A DNA stretch of 64,000 bases from assembly GCF_003253115.1 (NCBI RefSeq), contig NZ_QEQF01000003.1, positions 1 to 64,000 on the forward strand. Direction: 5' to 3'. The translations under genes and the position numbers were made by a program. Each line of letters opens with the position of its first letter. The first letter of the stretch is position 1. The notes beneath the pieces are model-generated. The model had not been told where the DNA came from, searched no databases, and saw only the letters and a program-made list of their open reading frames with translations. Of this stretch, positions 47,314-56,588 are shown piece by piece. Source of the DNA: Haemophilus_A paraphrohaemolyticus_A (GTDB lineage Bacteria > Pseudomonadota > Gammaproteobacteria > Enterobacterales > Pasteurellaceae).

Positions 47314-50178
47314 ATGACACAAAAATTCGAAATGGCAGACCGTTTTAATCCGTCTGCGGTAGAGCAAGCCCTTTATCAACATTGGGAAGAGAGCGGTTAT
47401 TTTAAACCGTCTGAAAATGAAAACGCACCGAGCTATTGCATTGCGATTCCGCCACCGAATGTAACGGGTTCCCTACACATGGGGCATGCTTTCCAACAAA
47501 CTTTAATGGATACCTTAATCCGTTTTAACCGTATGGAAGGGCATAACACCTTATGGCAAGCAGGGACAGACCACGCGGGTATTGCGACCCAAATGGTGGT
47601 GGAGCGTAAAATTGCCGCAGAAGAAGGCAAAACTCGCCATGATTATGGTCGTGAAGCTTTCATCAATAAAATTTGGGATTGGAAAGCCTATTCTGGTGGC
47701 ACAATCAGCCAACAAATGCGCCGCTTAGGTAACTCAATCGACTGGGAACGTGAGCGTTTCACGATGGACGATGGTTTATCTAATGCAGTAAAAGAAGTGT
47801 TCGTTCGCTTGCACGAGGAAGGTTTGATTTACCGTGGCAAACGCTTGGTAAACTGGGATCCAAAACTGCACACCGCAATTTCCGATTTAGAAGTGGAAAA
47901 CAAAGAGAGCAAAGGCTCCCTTTGGCATTTCCGTTATCCGTTAGCCAACGGTGCAAAAACAGCAGACGGTAAAGATTATTTAGTGGTGGCAACCACGCGT
48001 CCAGAAACCATGTTGGGTGATACGGCGGTGGCGGTGCATCCTGAAGATGAGCGTTACCAATCTTTAATCGGTAAAACAGTGGTTCTGCCATTGGCTAATC
48101 GCGAAATTCCGATTATTGCCGATGAATATGTGGATCGTGAGTTCGGTACTGGTGTAGTGAAAATCACCCCTGCGCACGACTTTAACGACTACGAAGTGGG
48201 GAAACGTCACAGCTTGCCGATGGTTAACATATTAACTTTAAATGCGGATATTCGTGATGAAGCGGAGATTATAGGCACTGATGGCAAACCGCTTGCGGGT
48301 TATGAAGCGACTATCCCTACTGATTACCGTGGCTTAGAGCGTTTCGCTGCACGTAAGAAAATCGTGGCAGATTTTGAAGCACTAGGTTTATTAGATGAAA
48401 TCAAACCACACGATCTCAAAGTGCCTTATGGCGACCGTGGTGGTGTGCCAATCGAGCCGATGCTAACTGACCAATGGTATGTGAGCGTGAAACCGCTTGC
48501 TGATGTAGCAATTAAAGCGGTGGAAGATGGCGAAATCCAATTCGTGCCGAAACAATACGAAAACCTTTACTTCTCTTGGATGCGTGATATTCAAGATTGG
48601 TGTATTTCTCGCCAACTTTGGTGGGGACACCGTATTCCTGCGTGGTATGACGCAGAAGGTAACGTGTATGTTGCGCGCAACGAAGAAGAAGTGCGGTCAA
48701 AATATAACTTAGATTCTGCGGTTGAACTCAAACAAGATGAAGACGTATTAGACACGTGGTTCTCATCAGGTTTATGGACCTTCTCCACTTTAGGTTGGCC
48801 AGAGCAAACCAAAGAACTCAAAATGTTCCACCCAACGGATGTGTTAATCACGGGCTTTGACATCATCTTCTTCTGGGTTGCACGTATGATTATGTTTACG
48901 ATGCACTTTGTGAAAGATGAAAACGGCAAACCACAAGTGCCATTCAAAACGGTGTACGTAACAGGCTTGATCCGTGATGAGCAAGGTCAAAAAATGTCGA
49001 AATCGAAAGGTAACGTACTTGACCCAATCGATATGATTGACGGTATCAGCCTTGAAGATTTACTTGAAAAACGCACTGGCAACATGATGCAGCCGCAATT
49101 AGCAGAGAAAATTGCTAAAGCGACCCGCAAAGAGTTTGCAGAGGGTATTGCGGCTCATGGTACAGACGCATTGCGTTTCACATTAGCGGCATTGGCTTCA
49201 AACGGTCGCGATATTAACTGGGATATGAAACGCCTAGAAGGCTACCGCAACTTCTGTAACAAATTGTGGAATGCAAGCCGTTTCGTCTTAACGAATGACA
49301 AATTAGATTTAAGCGAAGGCGAGATCGAATTCTCATTAGCGGATCGTTGGATTCAATCGGAATTCAATCGCACAGTCGAAACTTTCCGTAACTCATTAAG
49401 CCAATACCGCTTCGACCTTTGCGCTAATGCAATTTATGAGTTTACTTGGAACCAATTCTGTGACTGGTATTTAGAATTGACTAAACCTGTATTTGCAAAC
49501 GGCAATACAGCACAAATCCGTGCGGCAAGTCAAACCTTGGTTCACGTGTTAGAGAAATTATTACGTTTAGCACATCCGCTGATTCCATTTATTACCGAAG
49601 AAATTTGGCAAAAAGTGAAAGGATTCGTAGACATTACTGCTGACAGCATTATGTTACAACCTTTCCCACAAGTGGAAGAAAACGGCTTTGATCCAGAAGC
49701 AGAAGCTGAAATTGAGTGGTTAAAAGAAGTAATCGTTGCGGTGCGTAATATTCGTGCAGAAAGCAACATCGCACCAAGCAAAGGTTTAGATCTGTTATTC
49801 CGCAATTTAAACGCAGAAAATGCAAAAATTCTCGAAAAACAGACCGCTCTTTTAAAAGCGATGGCGAAGTTAGACAACGTTCAAGTGTTAGCCGCAAACG
49901 AAACAGCACCACTTGCGGTAGCGAAACTCGTCGGCAATGCAGAATTACTCGTGCCAATGGCTGGCTTTATCAATAAAGAAGCAGAGCTTGCCCGTTTAAC
50001 TAAAGAGATTGAAAAATATCAAAATGAAGTTAAACGTATCGAGAATAAACTCAGCAACGAAGCTTTTGTGGCTAAAGCACCTGAAGCGGTGATTGCGAAA
50101 GAACGCGAAAAACAAGCAGAATACCAATCTGGATTAGAAAAAATCCAAGAGCAGTATAAAGCGATTGAGGCGTTGTAA
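47314..50178 (+). CDS. valS: Valine--tRNA ligase
   Basis: 954 residues, cytosolic class I synthetase that charges tRNA-Val, of which four gene copies lie at 8987-9426. HIGH-type PPPNVTGSLHMGHA (about 47-60), editing domain TTRPETMLGDTAVAVHP, KMSKSKGNVLDP, and the C-terminal coiled-coil arm (NKEAELARLTKEIEKYQNEVKRIENKL). Full length. GAGAG lies 5 bases before the ATG; 9 bp from the lipoprotein gene. Confidence 0.97.
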   Translation: MTQKFEMADRFNPSAVEQALYQHWEESGYFKPSENENAPSYCIAIPPPNVTGSLHMGHAFQQTLMDTLIRFNRMEGHNTLWQAGTDHAGIATQMVVERKIAAEEGKTRHDYGREAFINKIWDWKAYSGGTISQQMRRLGNSIDWERERFTMDDGLSNAVKEVFVRLHEEGLIYRGKRLVNWDPKLHTAISDLEVENKESKGSLWHFRYPLANGAKTADGKDYLVVATTRPETMLGDTAVAVHPEDERYQSLIGKTVVLPLANREIPIIADEYVDREFGTGVVKITPAHDFNDYEVGKRHSLPMVNILTLNADIRDEAEIIGTDGKPLAGYEATIPTDYRGLERFAARKKIVADFEALGLLDEIKPHDLKVPYGDRGGVPIEPMLTDQWYVSVKPLADVAIKAVEDGEIQFVPKQYENLYFSWMRDIQDWCISRQLWWGHRIPAWYDAEGNVYVARNEEEVRSKYNLDSAVELKQDEDVLDTWFSSGLWTFSTLGWPEQTKELKMFHPTDVLITGFDIIFFWVARMIMFTMHFVKDENGKPQVPFKTVYVTGLIRDEQGQKMSKSKGNVLDPIDMIDGISLEDLLEKRTGNMMQPQLAEKIAKATRKEFAEGIAAHGTDALRFTLAALASNGRDINWDMKRLEGYRNFCNKLWNASRFVLTNDKLDLSEGEIEFSLADRWIQSEFNRTVETFRNSLSQYRFDLCANAIYEFTWNQFCDWYLELTKPVFANGNTAQIRAASQTLVHVLEKLLRLAHPLIPFITEEIWQKVKGFVDITADSIMLQPFPQVEENGFDPEAEAEIEWLKEVIVAVRNIRAESNIAPSKGLDLLFRNLNAENAKILEKQTALLKAMAKLDNVQVLAANETAPLAVAKLVGNAELLVPMAGFINKEAELARLTKEIEKYQNEVKRIENKLSNEAFVAKAPEAVIAKEREKQAEYQSGLEKIQEQYKAIEAL

Positions 50179-50187
50179 TGAAATAAT

Positions 50188-50223
50188 AAAAGTCAGTGGA
50201 TCGTTTGATTTACTGACTTTTTT
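50188..50223 (+). terminator. valS terminator
   Basis: AAAAGTCAGT...ACTGACTTT followed by a T-run. Confidence 0.8.
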
Positions 50224-50256
50224 CTTCTGAATATAATTTGATAGTGAGCTATCATA

Positions 50257-50838
50257 ATGATTAGAAAACTACTTTTTTCTTTCTTCCTCTTTATGCTAAT
50301 AGGCTGTTCCATTAATGGTGGAATATCAATGTTTGAAACTCCAAATTTTCAAGAAGGAGGCGTGCTTCTTTTACCTGTTACCGATCGCGCTCTTTTTACC
50401 GCTACAGGTGTTGCCTTCACTGTAGTGGATTCTAATGGTGTAGAACACAATTTAAGGGTGAATGACTGGGGCGAGAAAATCGAAGAGGGAAAAGTACGTG
50501 GAGAAAAATTCTTTAGAGGATTCACATTGCCAGAAGAAAACTATAAATTTACTTCTTGGAGATTAATTAGAACGGAAGGTGGTGATGCTAAAGAACCAAC
50601 AGAGCCACTTACTTTTAAAATTAATAAAGGTGAAGTGCTTTATGTAGGTAACTTTAATGCAATACGTTTTCTAGGAAATGGCCAATTTCGTGACAATTTT
50701 GCTGAGGATAGTGAGAAATTCCGCTCACATTATTCTTGGTTAGCTAGTAGAGAGATTAAAAAAGAACTTGTTAAGTCTTCTTGGTGGCCTTTACCTTATG
50801 GAAAAGATCCTAAGGATTTAATGAAGAATTCAAAATAA
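50257..50838 (+). CDS. Lipoprotein, unknown function
   Basis: 193 residues. Signal peptide MIRKLLFSFFLFMLIGC with lipobox LIGC (Cys17). The body is strand-rich (GGVLLLPVTDRALFTATGVAFTVVDSNGVEHNLRVNDWGEKI; KGEVLYVGNFNAIRF), like the DUF2846-type periplasmic domains that hold a 'geYvYvGnl' motif, but I would not assign it. Convergent with rplI. Confidence 0.7.
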   Translation: MIRKLLFSFFLFMLIGCSINGGISMFETPNFQEGGVLLLPVTDRALFTATGVAFTVVDSNGVEHNLRVNDWGEKIEEGKVRGEKFFRGFTLPEENYKFTSWRLIRTEGGDAKEPTEPLTFKINKGEVLYVGNFNAIRFLGNGQFRDNFAEDSEKFRSHYSWLASREIKKELVKSSWWPLPYGKDPKDLMKNSK

Positions 50839-50954
50839 TATAAGCGGATTTAGCTTCATCAATGTCTCATAATGTCTGAACTATTTTGTCCTATATGCCG
50901 TTCTATAGCTAGATACAACATGGCATAACGCATAAAAGGGGCATAGCAGACCTA

Positions 50955-50982
50955 CAAAAAACCCAGCCTAAGCTGGGTTTTT
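50955..50982. terminator. Bidirectional terminator, lipoprotein / rplI
   Basis: AAAACCCAGC-CTAA-GCTGGGTTTT, flanked by A and T runs, between convergent genes. Confidence 0.9.
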
Positions 50983-50997
50983 CTATAATCTTTTAGA

Positions 50998-51447
50998 TTA
51001 TTCAGCAACTACGTTTACAGTAACTACTGCGTTCACTTCAGGGTGTAAGTGAACTTTAACTTGATGTTCGCCAGTTGCACGAAGCGGACCTTCACCTAAA
51101 CGAACTTCAGATTTAGCTACTTCAACACCTGCAGCTGTTAATGCTTCAGCGATGTCTCTTGCAGAGATTGAGCCGAATAAACGACCATCATCACCTGCTG
51201 TTGCAGCGATAGCAACTGCTGCGATTTCAGCGATTTGAGCTGCACGAGCTTGTGCTGCTGCTAATGCTTCAGCTGCTTTTGCTTCTAATTCTGCACGACG
51301 AGCTTCGAAGTGAGCAATGTTTGCTGCTGTTGCCATAACTGCTTTACCTTGTGGGATTAAGTAGTTACGTGCAAAGCCTGATTTAACTTCAACTTGTGTG
51401 CCAACACCACCAAGGTGAGCAACTTTGTCTAATAAAATAACTTGCAT
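50998..51447 (-). CDS. rplI: Ribosomal protein bL9
   Basis: 149 residues, 50S subunit. N-terminal domain MQVILLDKVAHLGGVGTQVEVKSGFARNYLIPQGKAV, a long Ala-rich connecting helix, and a C-terminal domain ending VKVHLHPEVNAVVTVNV. Last gene of rpsF-priB-rpsR-rplI, 16 bp after rpsR. Confidence 0.98.
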   Translation of the reverse strand: MQVILLDKVAHLGGVGTQVEVKSGFARNYLIPQGKAVMATAANIAHFEARRAELEAKAAEALAAAQARAAQIAEIAAVAIAATAGDDGRLFGSISARDIAEALTAAGVEVAKSEVRLGEGPLRATGEHQVKVHLHPEVNAVVTVNVVAE

Positions 51448-51463
51448 TGTACTCGCTCCTTAA

Positions 51464-51691
51464 TTACTGATGGTTGTCAGTGTATGGAAGTAACGCTAAG
51501 TAGCGTGCACGTTTAATTGCACGAGCTAATTGACGTTGATACTTCGCACGAGTACCAGTGATACGGCTAGGAACAATCTTGCCGTTTTCAGAAATGTAGT
51601 TCTTTAATGTAGCGATATCTTTGTAATCGATTTCAACAACATTTTCCGCTGTGAAACGGCAGAACTTACGACGACGGAAATAACGTGCCAT
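51464..51691 (-). CDS. rpsR: Ribosomal protein bS18
   Basis: 75 residues, 30S subunit, binds with S6. MARYFRRRKFCRFTAENVVEIDYKDIATLKNYISENGKIVPSRITGTRAKYQRQLARAIKRARYLALLPY is typical. Its first 26 bases overlap the end of priB. Confidence 0.98.
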   Translation of the reverse strand: MARYFRRRKFCRFTAENVVEIDYKDIATLKNYISENGKIVPSRITGTRAKYQRQLARAIKRARYLALLPYTDNHQ

Positions 51692-52013
51692 TTGGCTTCT
51701 CCTGATCTATAAATTCAATATGTTCGGTATGTAAAACTAATTGGCTGTTGCCGTTGTAGTCTTTGTGTGTATTAAGAAATCCTTGTACACAAACTTTACA
51801 ACCGAGCTTAATTTGTTGGGTTATTAAACTAAATTGATTACCGTTTAAAACCACTTGGATTTTGCACCAAGCTTGGCGTTCTAAATTCACTTCTGTTTGC
51901 GTTGAACGATGTTCTAACCAAAATCGGTAATTTGGAATGCCTAAAGGGCTCTGTTTTTGTTTGACTAAACTGACGACTTCACCCGTTAAACTTAAACGAT
52001 TTTCAATCGGCAA
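51666..52013 (-). CDS. priB: Primosomal replication protein N
   Basis: 115 residues, single-stranded DNA-binding OB fold, replication restart. NRLSLTGEVVSLVKQKQSPLGIPNYRFWLEHRSTQ and KLGCKVCVQGFLNTH fit PriB. The C-terminus is about 10 residues longer than E. coli PriB because the frame runs into rpsR. 2 bp after rpsF. Confidence 0.93.
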   Translation of the reverse strand: MPIENRLSLTGEVVSLVKQKQSPLGIPNYRFWLEHRSTQTEVNLERQAWCKIQVVLNGNQFSLITQQIKLGCKVCVQGFLNTHKDYNGNSQLVLHTEHIEFIDQEKPNGTLFPSS

Positions 52014-52015
52014 AA

Positions 52016-52381
52016 TTATTCGCCTGCTTCTACTTCAGCTGCTACTTCAACCGCTTTGCTTTCTTTTGCTTTAGCCATTGGTGAAGCTTCAGTTACTGCA
52101 GCTTTAGTGTGAACGATTAAGTTGCGAAGAACTGCATCGTTGTAACGGAAGTTAGTTTCTAACTCATCGATTACACTTTGTGGTGCTTCTACATTCATTA
52201 ACACGTAGTGTGCTTTGTGAAGTTTGTTGATTGGGTATGCTAATTGACGACGACCCCAATCTTCTAAGCGATGAATTTGACCGCCAGCTTCTTTGATAGA
52301 TGCTGTGTAACGCTCAATCATTGCTGGTACTTGTTCGCTTTGGTCCGGGTGAACCATAAAAACGATTTCGTAGTGACGCAT
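52016..52381 (-). CDS. rpsF: Ribosomal protein bS6
   Basis: 121 residues, 30S subunit. MRHYEIVFMVHPDQSEQVPAMIERYTASIKEAGGQIHRLEDWGRRQLAYPINKLHKAHYVLMN is typical. An acidic tail follows (AEVEAGE), where glutamates are added in E. coli. First gene of the operon. Confidence 0.98.
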   Translation of the reverse strand: MRHYEIVFMVHPDQSEQVPAMIERYTASIKEAGGQIHRLEDWGRRQLAYPINKLHKAHYVLMNVEAPQSVIDELETNFRYNDAVLRNLIVHTKAAVTEASPMAKAKESKAVEVAAEVEAGE

Positions 52382-52472
52382 TGACTATCCTTACGGGTTA
52401 GCAGCCTCCAACTTTAGCCAGTCACCAACTTGTGGAAGCAAGGATTAAAAACAAATGTGACTGAACGGGCAA

Positions 52473-52500
52473 ATTATACAGATTTCAATCGATTGTTCAA
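52473..52500 (-). promoter_or_regulatory. rpsF operon promoter
   Basis: On the minus strand TTGAAC (52495-52500), a 16-bp spacer and a perfect TATAAT (52473-52478). The ~80-base leader before rpsF has pairing segments (GTTGG/CTAAC around AGGCTG) where an S6:S18-type autoregulatory RNA would be expected; I did not confirm the motif. Confidence 0.7.
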
Positions 52501-52586
52501 GCAAAAGCATAAAATTCAAGCGGTAAAATTTAAAAAAGACTTGCAAATTTTATTGCTAGGCGTTTTTTAAAAAATAGCGTAAACTT

Positions 52587-52602
52587 ACGCAATCGTTTGC
52601 TT
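52587..52602 (+). promoter_or_regulatory. PurR-like operator of purD
   Basis: ACGCAATCGTTTGCTT matches the PurR consensus ACGCAAACGTTTGCGT at 14 of 16 positions. It lies 23 bp before the purD start. Confidence 0.65.
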
Positions 52603-52624
52603 TATTTAATTTTAAGGATTTTAA

Positions 52625-53911
52625 ATGAATATTCTCATTATTGGTAACGGTGGTCGTGAACACGCTTTAGCTTGGAAAGTGCGTCAATCGCCTTTGGCAG
52701 ATAAAGTCTTTGTTGCACCAGGTAATGCAGGCACAGCATTAGAAGAAGGTATTGAAAATGTCGACATTTCTGGCACCGATTTGACCGCTTTGGTACTATT
52801 TGCCAAAGAAAATCAAATTGGCTTAACCATTGTAGGCCCTGAAGCATCACTTGTAGCAGGCGTAGTAGATGCTTTCCGTGCAAATGGCTTAAAAATCTTC
52901 GGCCCAACGCAAACCGCTGCCCAATTAGAGGGTTCAAAATCCTTTGCTAAAGATTTCTTGGCTCGCCACGACATTCCAACCGCAGAATACCAAAACTTCA
53001 CTGAGGTTGAACCTGCACTTGCTTACTTACACAAAAAAGGCGTGCCAATTGTAATTAAAGCTGATGGCTTGGCAGCTGGCAAAGGCGTCATTGTTGCAAC
53101 TACAATGGAACAAGCTGAAGAGACCGTAAAAGATATGCTCTCTGGCAATGCTTTTGGCGATGCAGGTAGCCGAGTGGTTATCGAAGAATTTTTAGATGGC
53201 GAAGAAGCAAGCTTTATCGTGATGGTAGATGGTAAAAATGTCGAGCCAATGGCAACTAGTCAAGACCATAAACGTGTTGGAGAGGGTGATAAAGGCTTGA
53301 ATACCGGCGGAATGGGGGCGTACTCTCCAGCACCCGTGGTAACTCCAGAAATCCACCAACGCGTGATGGATCAAATTATCTACCCAACCGTGCGTGGGAT
53401 GGCAGCAGAGAACAATGTTTACACAGGTTTCCTTTATGCTGGTTTAATGATTATGCCAAACGGTCAGCCAAAAGTAATCGAATTTAACTGTCGTTTTGGC
53501 GATCCTGAAACCCAGCCAATTATGATGCGTTTAGAGTCTGACTTAGTTGAGCTCTGCTTAAAAGCCTGCGACAGCGAATTAGATCAAATTCAATCAAAAT
53601 GGCGTGAACAAGCCGCACTTGGCATTGTTCTGGCAGCAGAAGGCTATCCGAATGATTACCGCAAAGGCGATGAAATTTCAGGTATTGCAGCTGAAACCAC
53701 AACACAAAAAGTTTTCCTCGCAGGCGTTAAAAAACAAGGCGAAAAATTGCTGACCAATGGTGGTCGCGTGCTTTGTGCAACTGCATTAGGTAATTCGGTG
53801 TATGAAGCGCAACAATCGGCGTTGCAACTAGCTGAACAAATCCAATGGCAAGGGTGTTTTTATCGCCGTGATATTGGCTACCGAGCAGTGGCTCGCGAAC
53901 AAGCGGTTTAA
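52625..53911 (+). CDS. purD: Phosphoribosylamine--glycine ligase
   Basis: 428 residues, cytosolic ATP-grasp enzyme, second step of purine synthesis. MNILIIGNGGREHALAWKV is the family N-terminus. ATP-grasp segments: PIVIKADGLAAGKGVIVA, EEFLDGEEASFIVMVDG, HKRVGEGDKGLNTGGMGAYSP and IEFNCRFGDPETQ. Full length. A single gene here, with a PurR-like site upstream. Confidence 0.97.
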   Translation: MNILIIGNGGREHALAWKVRQSPLADKVFVAPGNAGTALEEGIENVDISGTDLTALVLFAKENQIGLTIVGPEASLVAGVVDAFRANGLKIFGPTQTAAQLEGSKSFAKDFLARHDIPTAEYQNFTEVEPALAYLHKKGVPIVIKADGLAAGKGVIVATTMEQAEETVKDMLSGNAFGDAGSRVVIEEFLDGEEASFIVMVDGKNVEPMATSQDHKRVGEGDKGLNTGGMGAYSPAPVVTPEIHQRVMDQIIYPTVRGMAAENNVYTGFLYAGLMIMPNGQPKVIEFNCRFGDPETQPIMMRLESDLVELCLKACDSELDQIQSKWREQAALGIVLAAEGYPNDYRKGDEISGIAAETTTQKVFLAGVKKQGEKLLTNGGRVLCATALGNSVYEAQQSALQLAEQIQWQGCFYRRDIGYRAVAREQAV

Positions 53912-53966
53912 TTCTCCCAATATTTTGCAAAAGCAGAAACAAATTTCACTGCTTGCCTAAATTTAG

Positions 53967-53997
53967 ACGGTTCAGTAAAATGAACCGTTTATTTTTT
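53967..53997 (+). terminator. purD terminator
   Basis: ACGGTTCA-N6-TGAACCGT followed by a run of T. Confidence 0.85.
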
Positions 53998-54023
53998 ATC
54001 TCTATTTATATAAGGAACCTATT

Positions 54024-54353
54024 ATGTTTGGAAAAGGCGGTTTAGGCGGCTTAATGAAGCAAGCTCAACAAATGCAAGAAAAAATGCAAAAGATGCAAGA
54101 AGAGATTGCTCAACTTGAAGTAACAGGTGAGTCTGGTGCAGGCTTGGTAAAAGTAACCATTAACGGTGCTCATAACTGCCGCCGCATCGAAATCGATCCA
54201 TCATTGATGGAAGACGATAAAGAGATGGTAGAAGATTTAGTCGCTGCTGCATTTAACGATGCCGTTCGCCGTGCGGAAGAGTTACAAAAAGAGAAAATGG
54301 CAAGTGTAACCGCAGGGTTAAATTTACCTGCGGGAATGAAGTTACCATTTTAA
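54024..54353 (+). CDS. ybaB: Nucleoid-associated protein YbaB/EbfC
   Basis: 109 residues, DNA-binding dimer of the nucleoid. GGLGGLMKQAQQMQEKMQKMQEEIAQLEVTGESGAGLVKVTINGAHNCRRIEIDPSLM is the family core. AAGGAAC precedes the ATG. recR follows after 43 bp, the usual order. Confidence 0.97.
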   Translation: MFGKGGLGGLMKQAQQMQEKMQKMQEEIAQLEVTGESGAGLVKVTINGAHNCRRIEIDPSLMEDDKEMVEDLVAAAFNDAVRRAEELQKEKMASVTAGLNLPAGMKLPF

Positions 54354-54396
54354 TCGTAGTGTGGGATAAATCCCCCTTCAAACAAAATCTGACTCT

Positions 54397-55002
54397 ATGC
54401 AAACAAGCCCTTTACTTGAAAATTTAATGGAAGCCCTACGAGCACTCCCTGGCGTTGGTCCTAAATCGGCTCAACGTATGGCATTCCATCTTCTGCAACG
54501 CAATCGTGCGGGCGGACTTCATCTTTCTAAAGCCTTAAATGAAGCGATGACGCATATCGGGCATTGCCAATCGTGCCGTACTTTTACCGAAGAAGAACAA
54601 TGTACGATTTGTAGCAATCCGCGCCGCCAAATAAGTGGGCAGCTTTGCATTGTGGAAATGCCAGAAGATATTCAAGCAATTGAGCAAACAGGGCAATTTT
54701 CGGGTAGATATTTTGTATTGATGGGGCATCTTTCCCCTATTGATGGCATTGGTCCACGTGAAATCGGCTTAGATTTATTGCAACAACGGTTGGAAAATGA
54801 ATCCTTCCACGAAGTAATTTTAGCCACCAACCCAAATGTCGAAAGCGAGGCAACTACGCATTACATCGCTGATATGTGCAAAATATACAACGTAAAAGCC
54901 ACGCGAATCGCTTATGGCGTACCAATGGGCGGTTCGCTTGAAATGGTCGATGGCAGTACACTTTCGCATTCCATTATTGGGCGTCGGGATATCACCCTTT
55001 AG
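54397..55002 (+). CDS. recR: Recombination protein RecR
   Basis: 201 residues, the standard length. Helix-hairpin-helix LRALPGVGPKSAQRMAFHLL, zinc finger CQSCRTFTEEEQCTIC (residues ~57-72), Toprim domain LCIVEMPEDIQAIEQTGQFSGRYFVLMG. Works with RecF and RecO to load RecA at gaps. The ribosome-binding site is weak. Confidence 0.97.
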   Translation: MQTSPLLENLMEALRALPGVGPKSAQRMAFHLLQRNRAGGLHLSKALNEAMTHIGHCQSCRTFTEEEQCTICSNPRRQISGQLCIVEMPEDIQAIEQTGQFSGRYFVLMGHLSPIDGIGPREIGLDLLQQRLENESFHEVILATNPNVESEATTHYIADMCKIYNVKATRIAYGVPMGGSLEMVDGSTLSHSIIGRRDITL

Positions 55003-55069
55003 TTATTTTTTATTCATATAAAAGCTGATATAATTAGTCAACTTTTACCGACAATTCTTTGAGGATACA

Positions 55070-55396
55070 ATGGAAACTATCGACAAAATCAAAAAACAAA
55101 TCAGCGAAAACCCAATTCTTCTTTATATGAAAGGTTCGCCAAAATTCCCATCATGCGGTTTCTCTGCACGTGCAGTGGAAGCGGTAATCAACTGCCAAGT
55201 ACCTTTTGGTTATGTAGATATTTTAACCAACCCAGACATTCGTGCAGAATTACCAAAATTCGCAAACTGGCCAACGTTCCCACAATTATGGGTGGAAGGT
55301 GAGTTAATCGGTGGTTGCGACATCGTATTAGAAATGGCACAAAAAGGTGAATTACAAGCGTTATTAAAAGAAGTGGCAGCTCGTAATCCTGCTTAA
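55070..55396 (+). CDS. grxD: Monothiol glutaredoxin Grx4
   Basis: 108 residues, CGFS-type. The active motif is CGFS in SPKFPSCGFSARAVEA; glutathione-binding WPTFPQLWV and GGCDIV. Binds and delivers iron-sulfur clusters. GAGGA precedes the ATG. Confidence 0.97.
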   Translation: METIDKIKKQISENPILLYMKGSPKFPSCGFSARAVEAVINCQVPFGYVDILTNPDIRAELPKFANWPTFPQLWVEGELIGGCDIVLEMAQKGELQALLKEVAARNPA

Positions 55397-55410
55397 AAAA
55401 CTTCTCATTT

Positions 55411-55437
55411 AGGGCAGATATCATATCTGCCCTTTAT
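55411..55437 (+). terminator. grxD terminator
   Basis: AGGGCAGATA-TCA-TATCTGCCCT followed by a T-rich tract. Confidence 0.8.
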
Positions 55438-55521
55438 ATTTTAGACTAAACGTAAATAAGTCCAAAGTTCGCCAAACTGTCCAGATTATGCGAAAATAAC
55501 CATCAATTTTAAGGAGCTACA

Positions 55522-56385
55522 ATGAATTTATCGCAATATCACTGGACAAAAGCAAACGATATTTACCCCAACCGAGGCAAAAAATCTTATGCGGGCAAGC
55601 GATTACGCTACCGCCTACGCTCACTTTTACACGCGCAAGCGGTCAAAAAATTTGAGCAATTTGTCAATCAACACCCTTTGCTTGTTTCTCTACTTAACGA
55701 GCGAACAAACTACAGCTATCCATTAGTGCATCGCTTTTTAGATAAACGTTTTAGCAGCCAACAACGTTTTAATGCCATCTGCGAGAACTTACTTTTTCTC
55801 CCGCAACAACTTGCTCATCTCAACCCACCATTGTGGCAGCAGCCATTAAGTTTTGGCGAAGTTATCCCTGATTTTGAGATTTTGCTTAACATCAACGAAC
55901 ACCAGCCGATGGAAGGTTATTGGGCATTGGAACTTCGTTATAAACCTGAGAATCAACTAATTTACTTGCTGACTTTTGGCAAATTAGATGATGCGTTATT
56001 GATTGCTGTGGTACAAGGTCCAAATTTTGAAGGCTCAAAAGAGATGGTAAAACAGCTCACTAAAGCTTGCCACGGCTTGCGCCCAGCGTATTTGATGGTA
56101 GAAGCAATGAAAAGCCTTACTAAAATTTTAGGCTACGATAAATTATTGGGGATTCCGCAAAAATATCAGAACAAATCACGCCTTGTGCAAAGTAAACGCT
56201 ATGTGGTGGATTATGATGCGATCTTCTCTGAAGCAGGCGGAGAACGTGAAGATTATTGGATACTCCCACTTGAAGATGACCGCAATTTAGACGAGATCCC
56301 AAGCAAAAAACGTTCAATGTACCGCAAACGCTTTGCGATGTTGGATGAGTTGTTTGAGACGATGAAACAAGCGGTAAAAATGTAA
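55522..56385 (+). CDS. VirK/YbjX (DUF535) family protein
   Basis: 287 residues. Family features: LSFGEVIPDFEILLNINEHQPMEGYWALELRYKPENQLIYLLTFG, VQGPNFEGSKEMVKQLTKACHGLRPAYLMVEAM, KSKRYVVDYDAIFSEAGGE and the basic SKKRSMYRKRFAMLDEL. Relatives (YbjX, VirK) affect peptide resistance and outer-membrane properties in enterics; the mechanism is not known. AAGGAGC precedes the ATG. Confidence 0.85.
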   Translation: MNLSQYHWTKANDIYPNRGKKSYAGKRLRYRLRSLLHAQAVKKFEQFVNQHPLLVSLLNERTNYSYPLVHRFLDKRFSSQQRFNAICENLLFLPQQLAHLNPPLWQQPLSFGEVIPDFEILLNINEHQPMEGYWALELRYKPENQLIYLLTFGKLDDALLIAVVQGPNFEGSKEMVKQLTKACHGLRPAYLMVEAMKSLTKILGYDKLLGIPQKYQNKSRLVQSKRYVVDYDAIFSEAGGEREDYWILPLEDDRNLDEIPSKKRSMYRKRFAMLDELFETMKQAVKM

Positions 56386-56588
56386 GAAAAGTTTGCGAGA
56401 AGAAAATAAGCCCTGAATCCAATTTAGGGTCTACTCTAAAACGTCAAAAAAATTATTCAAACTCAGTTCGAAATTGTGCAATCAAGATAGTCAAAATCTT
56501 ACGAATAAATAGTTTTTACCGTTCATATTTTTAACAAATAAATATGCTAAACTTCTACCTCTTTTTTACTACTCTCAATGAGGTATCT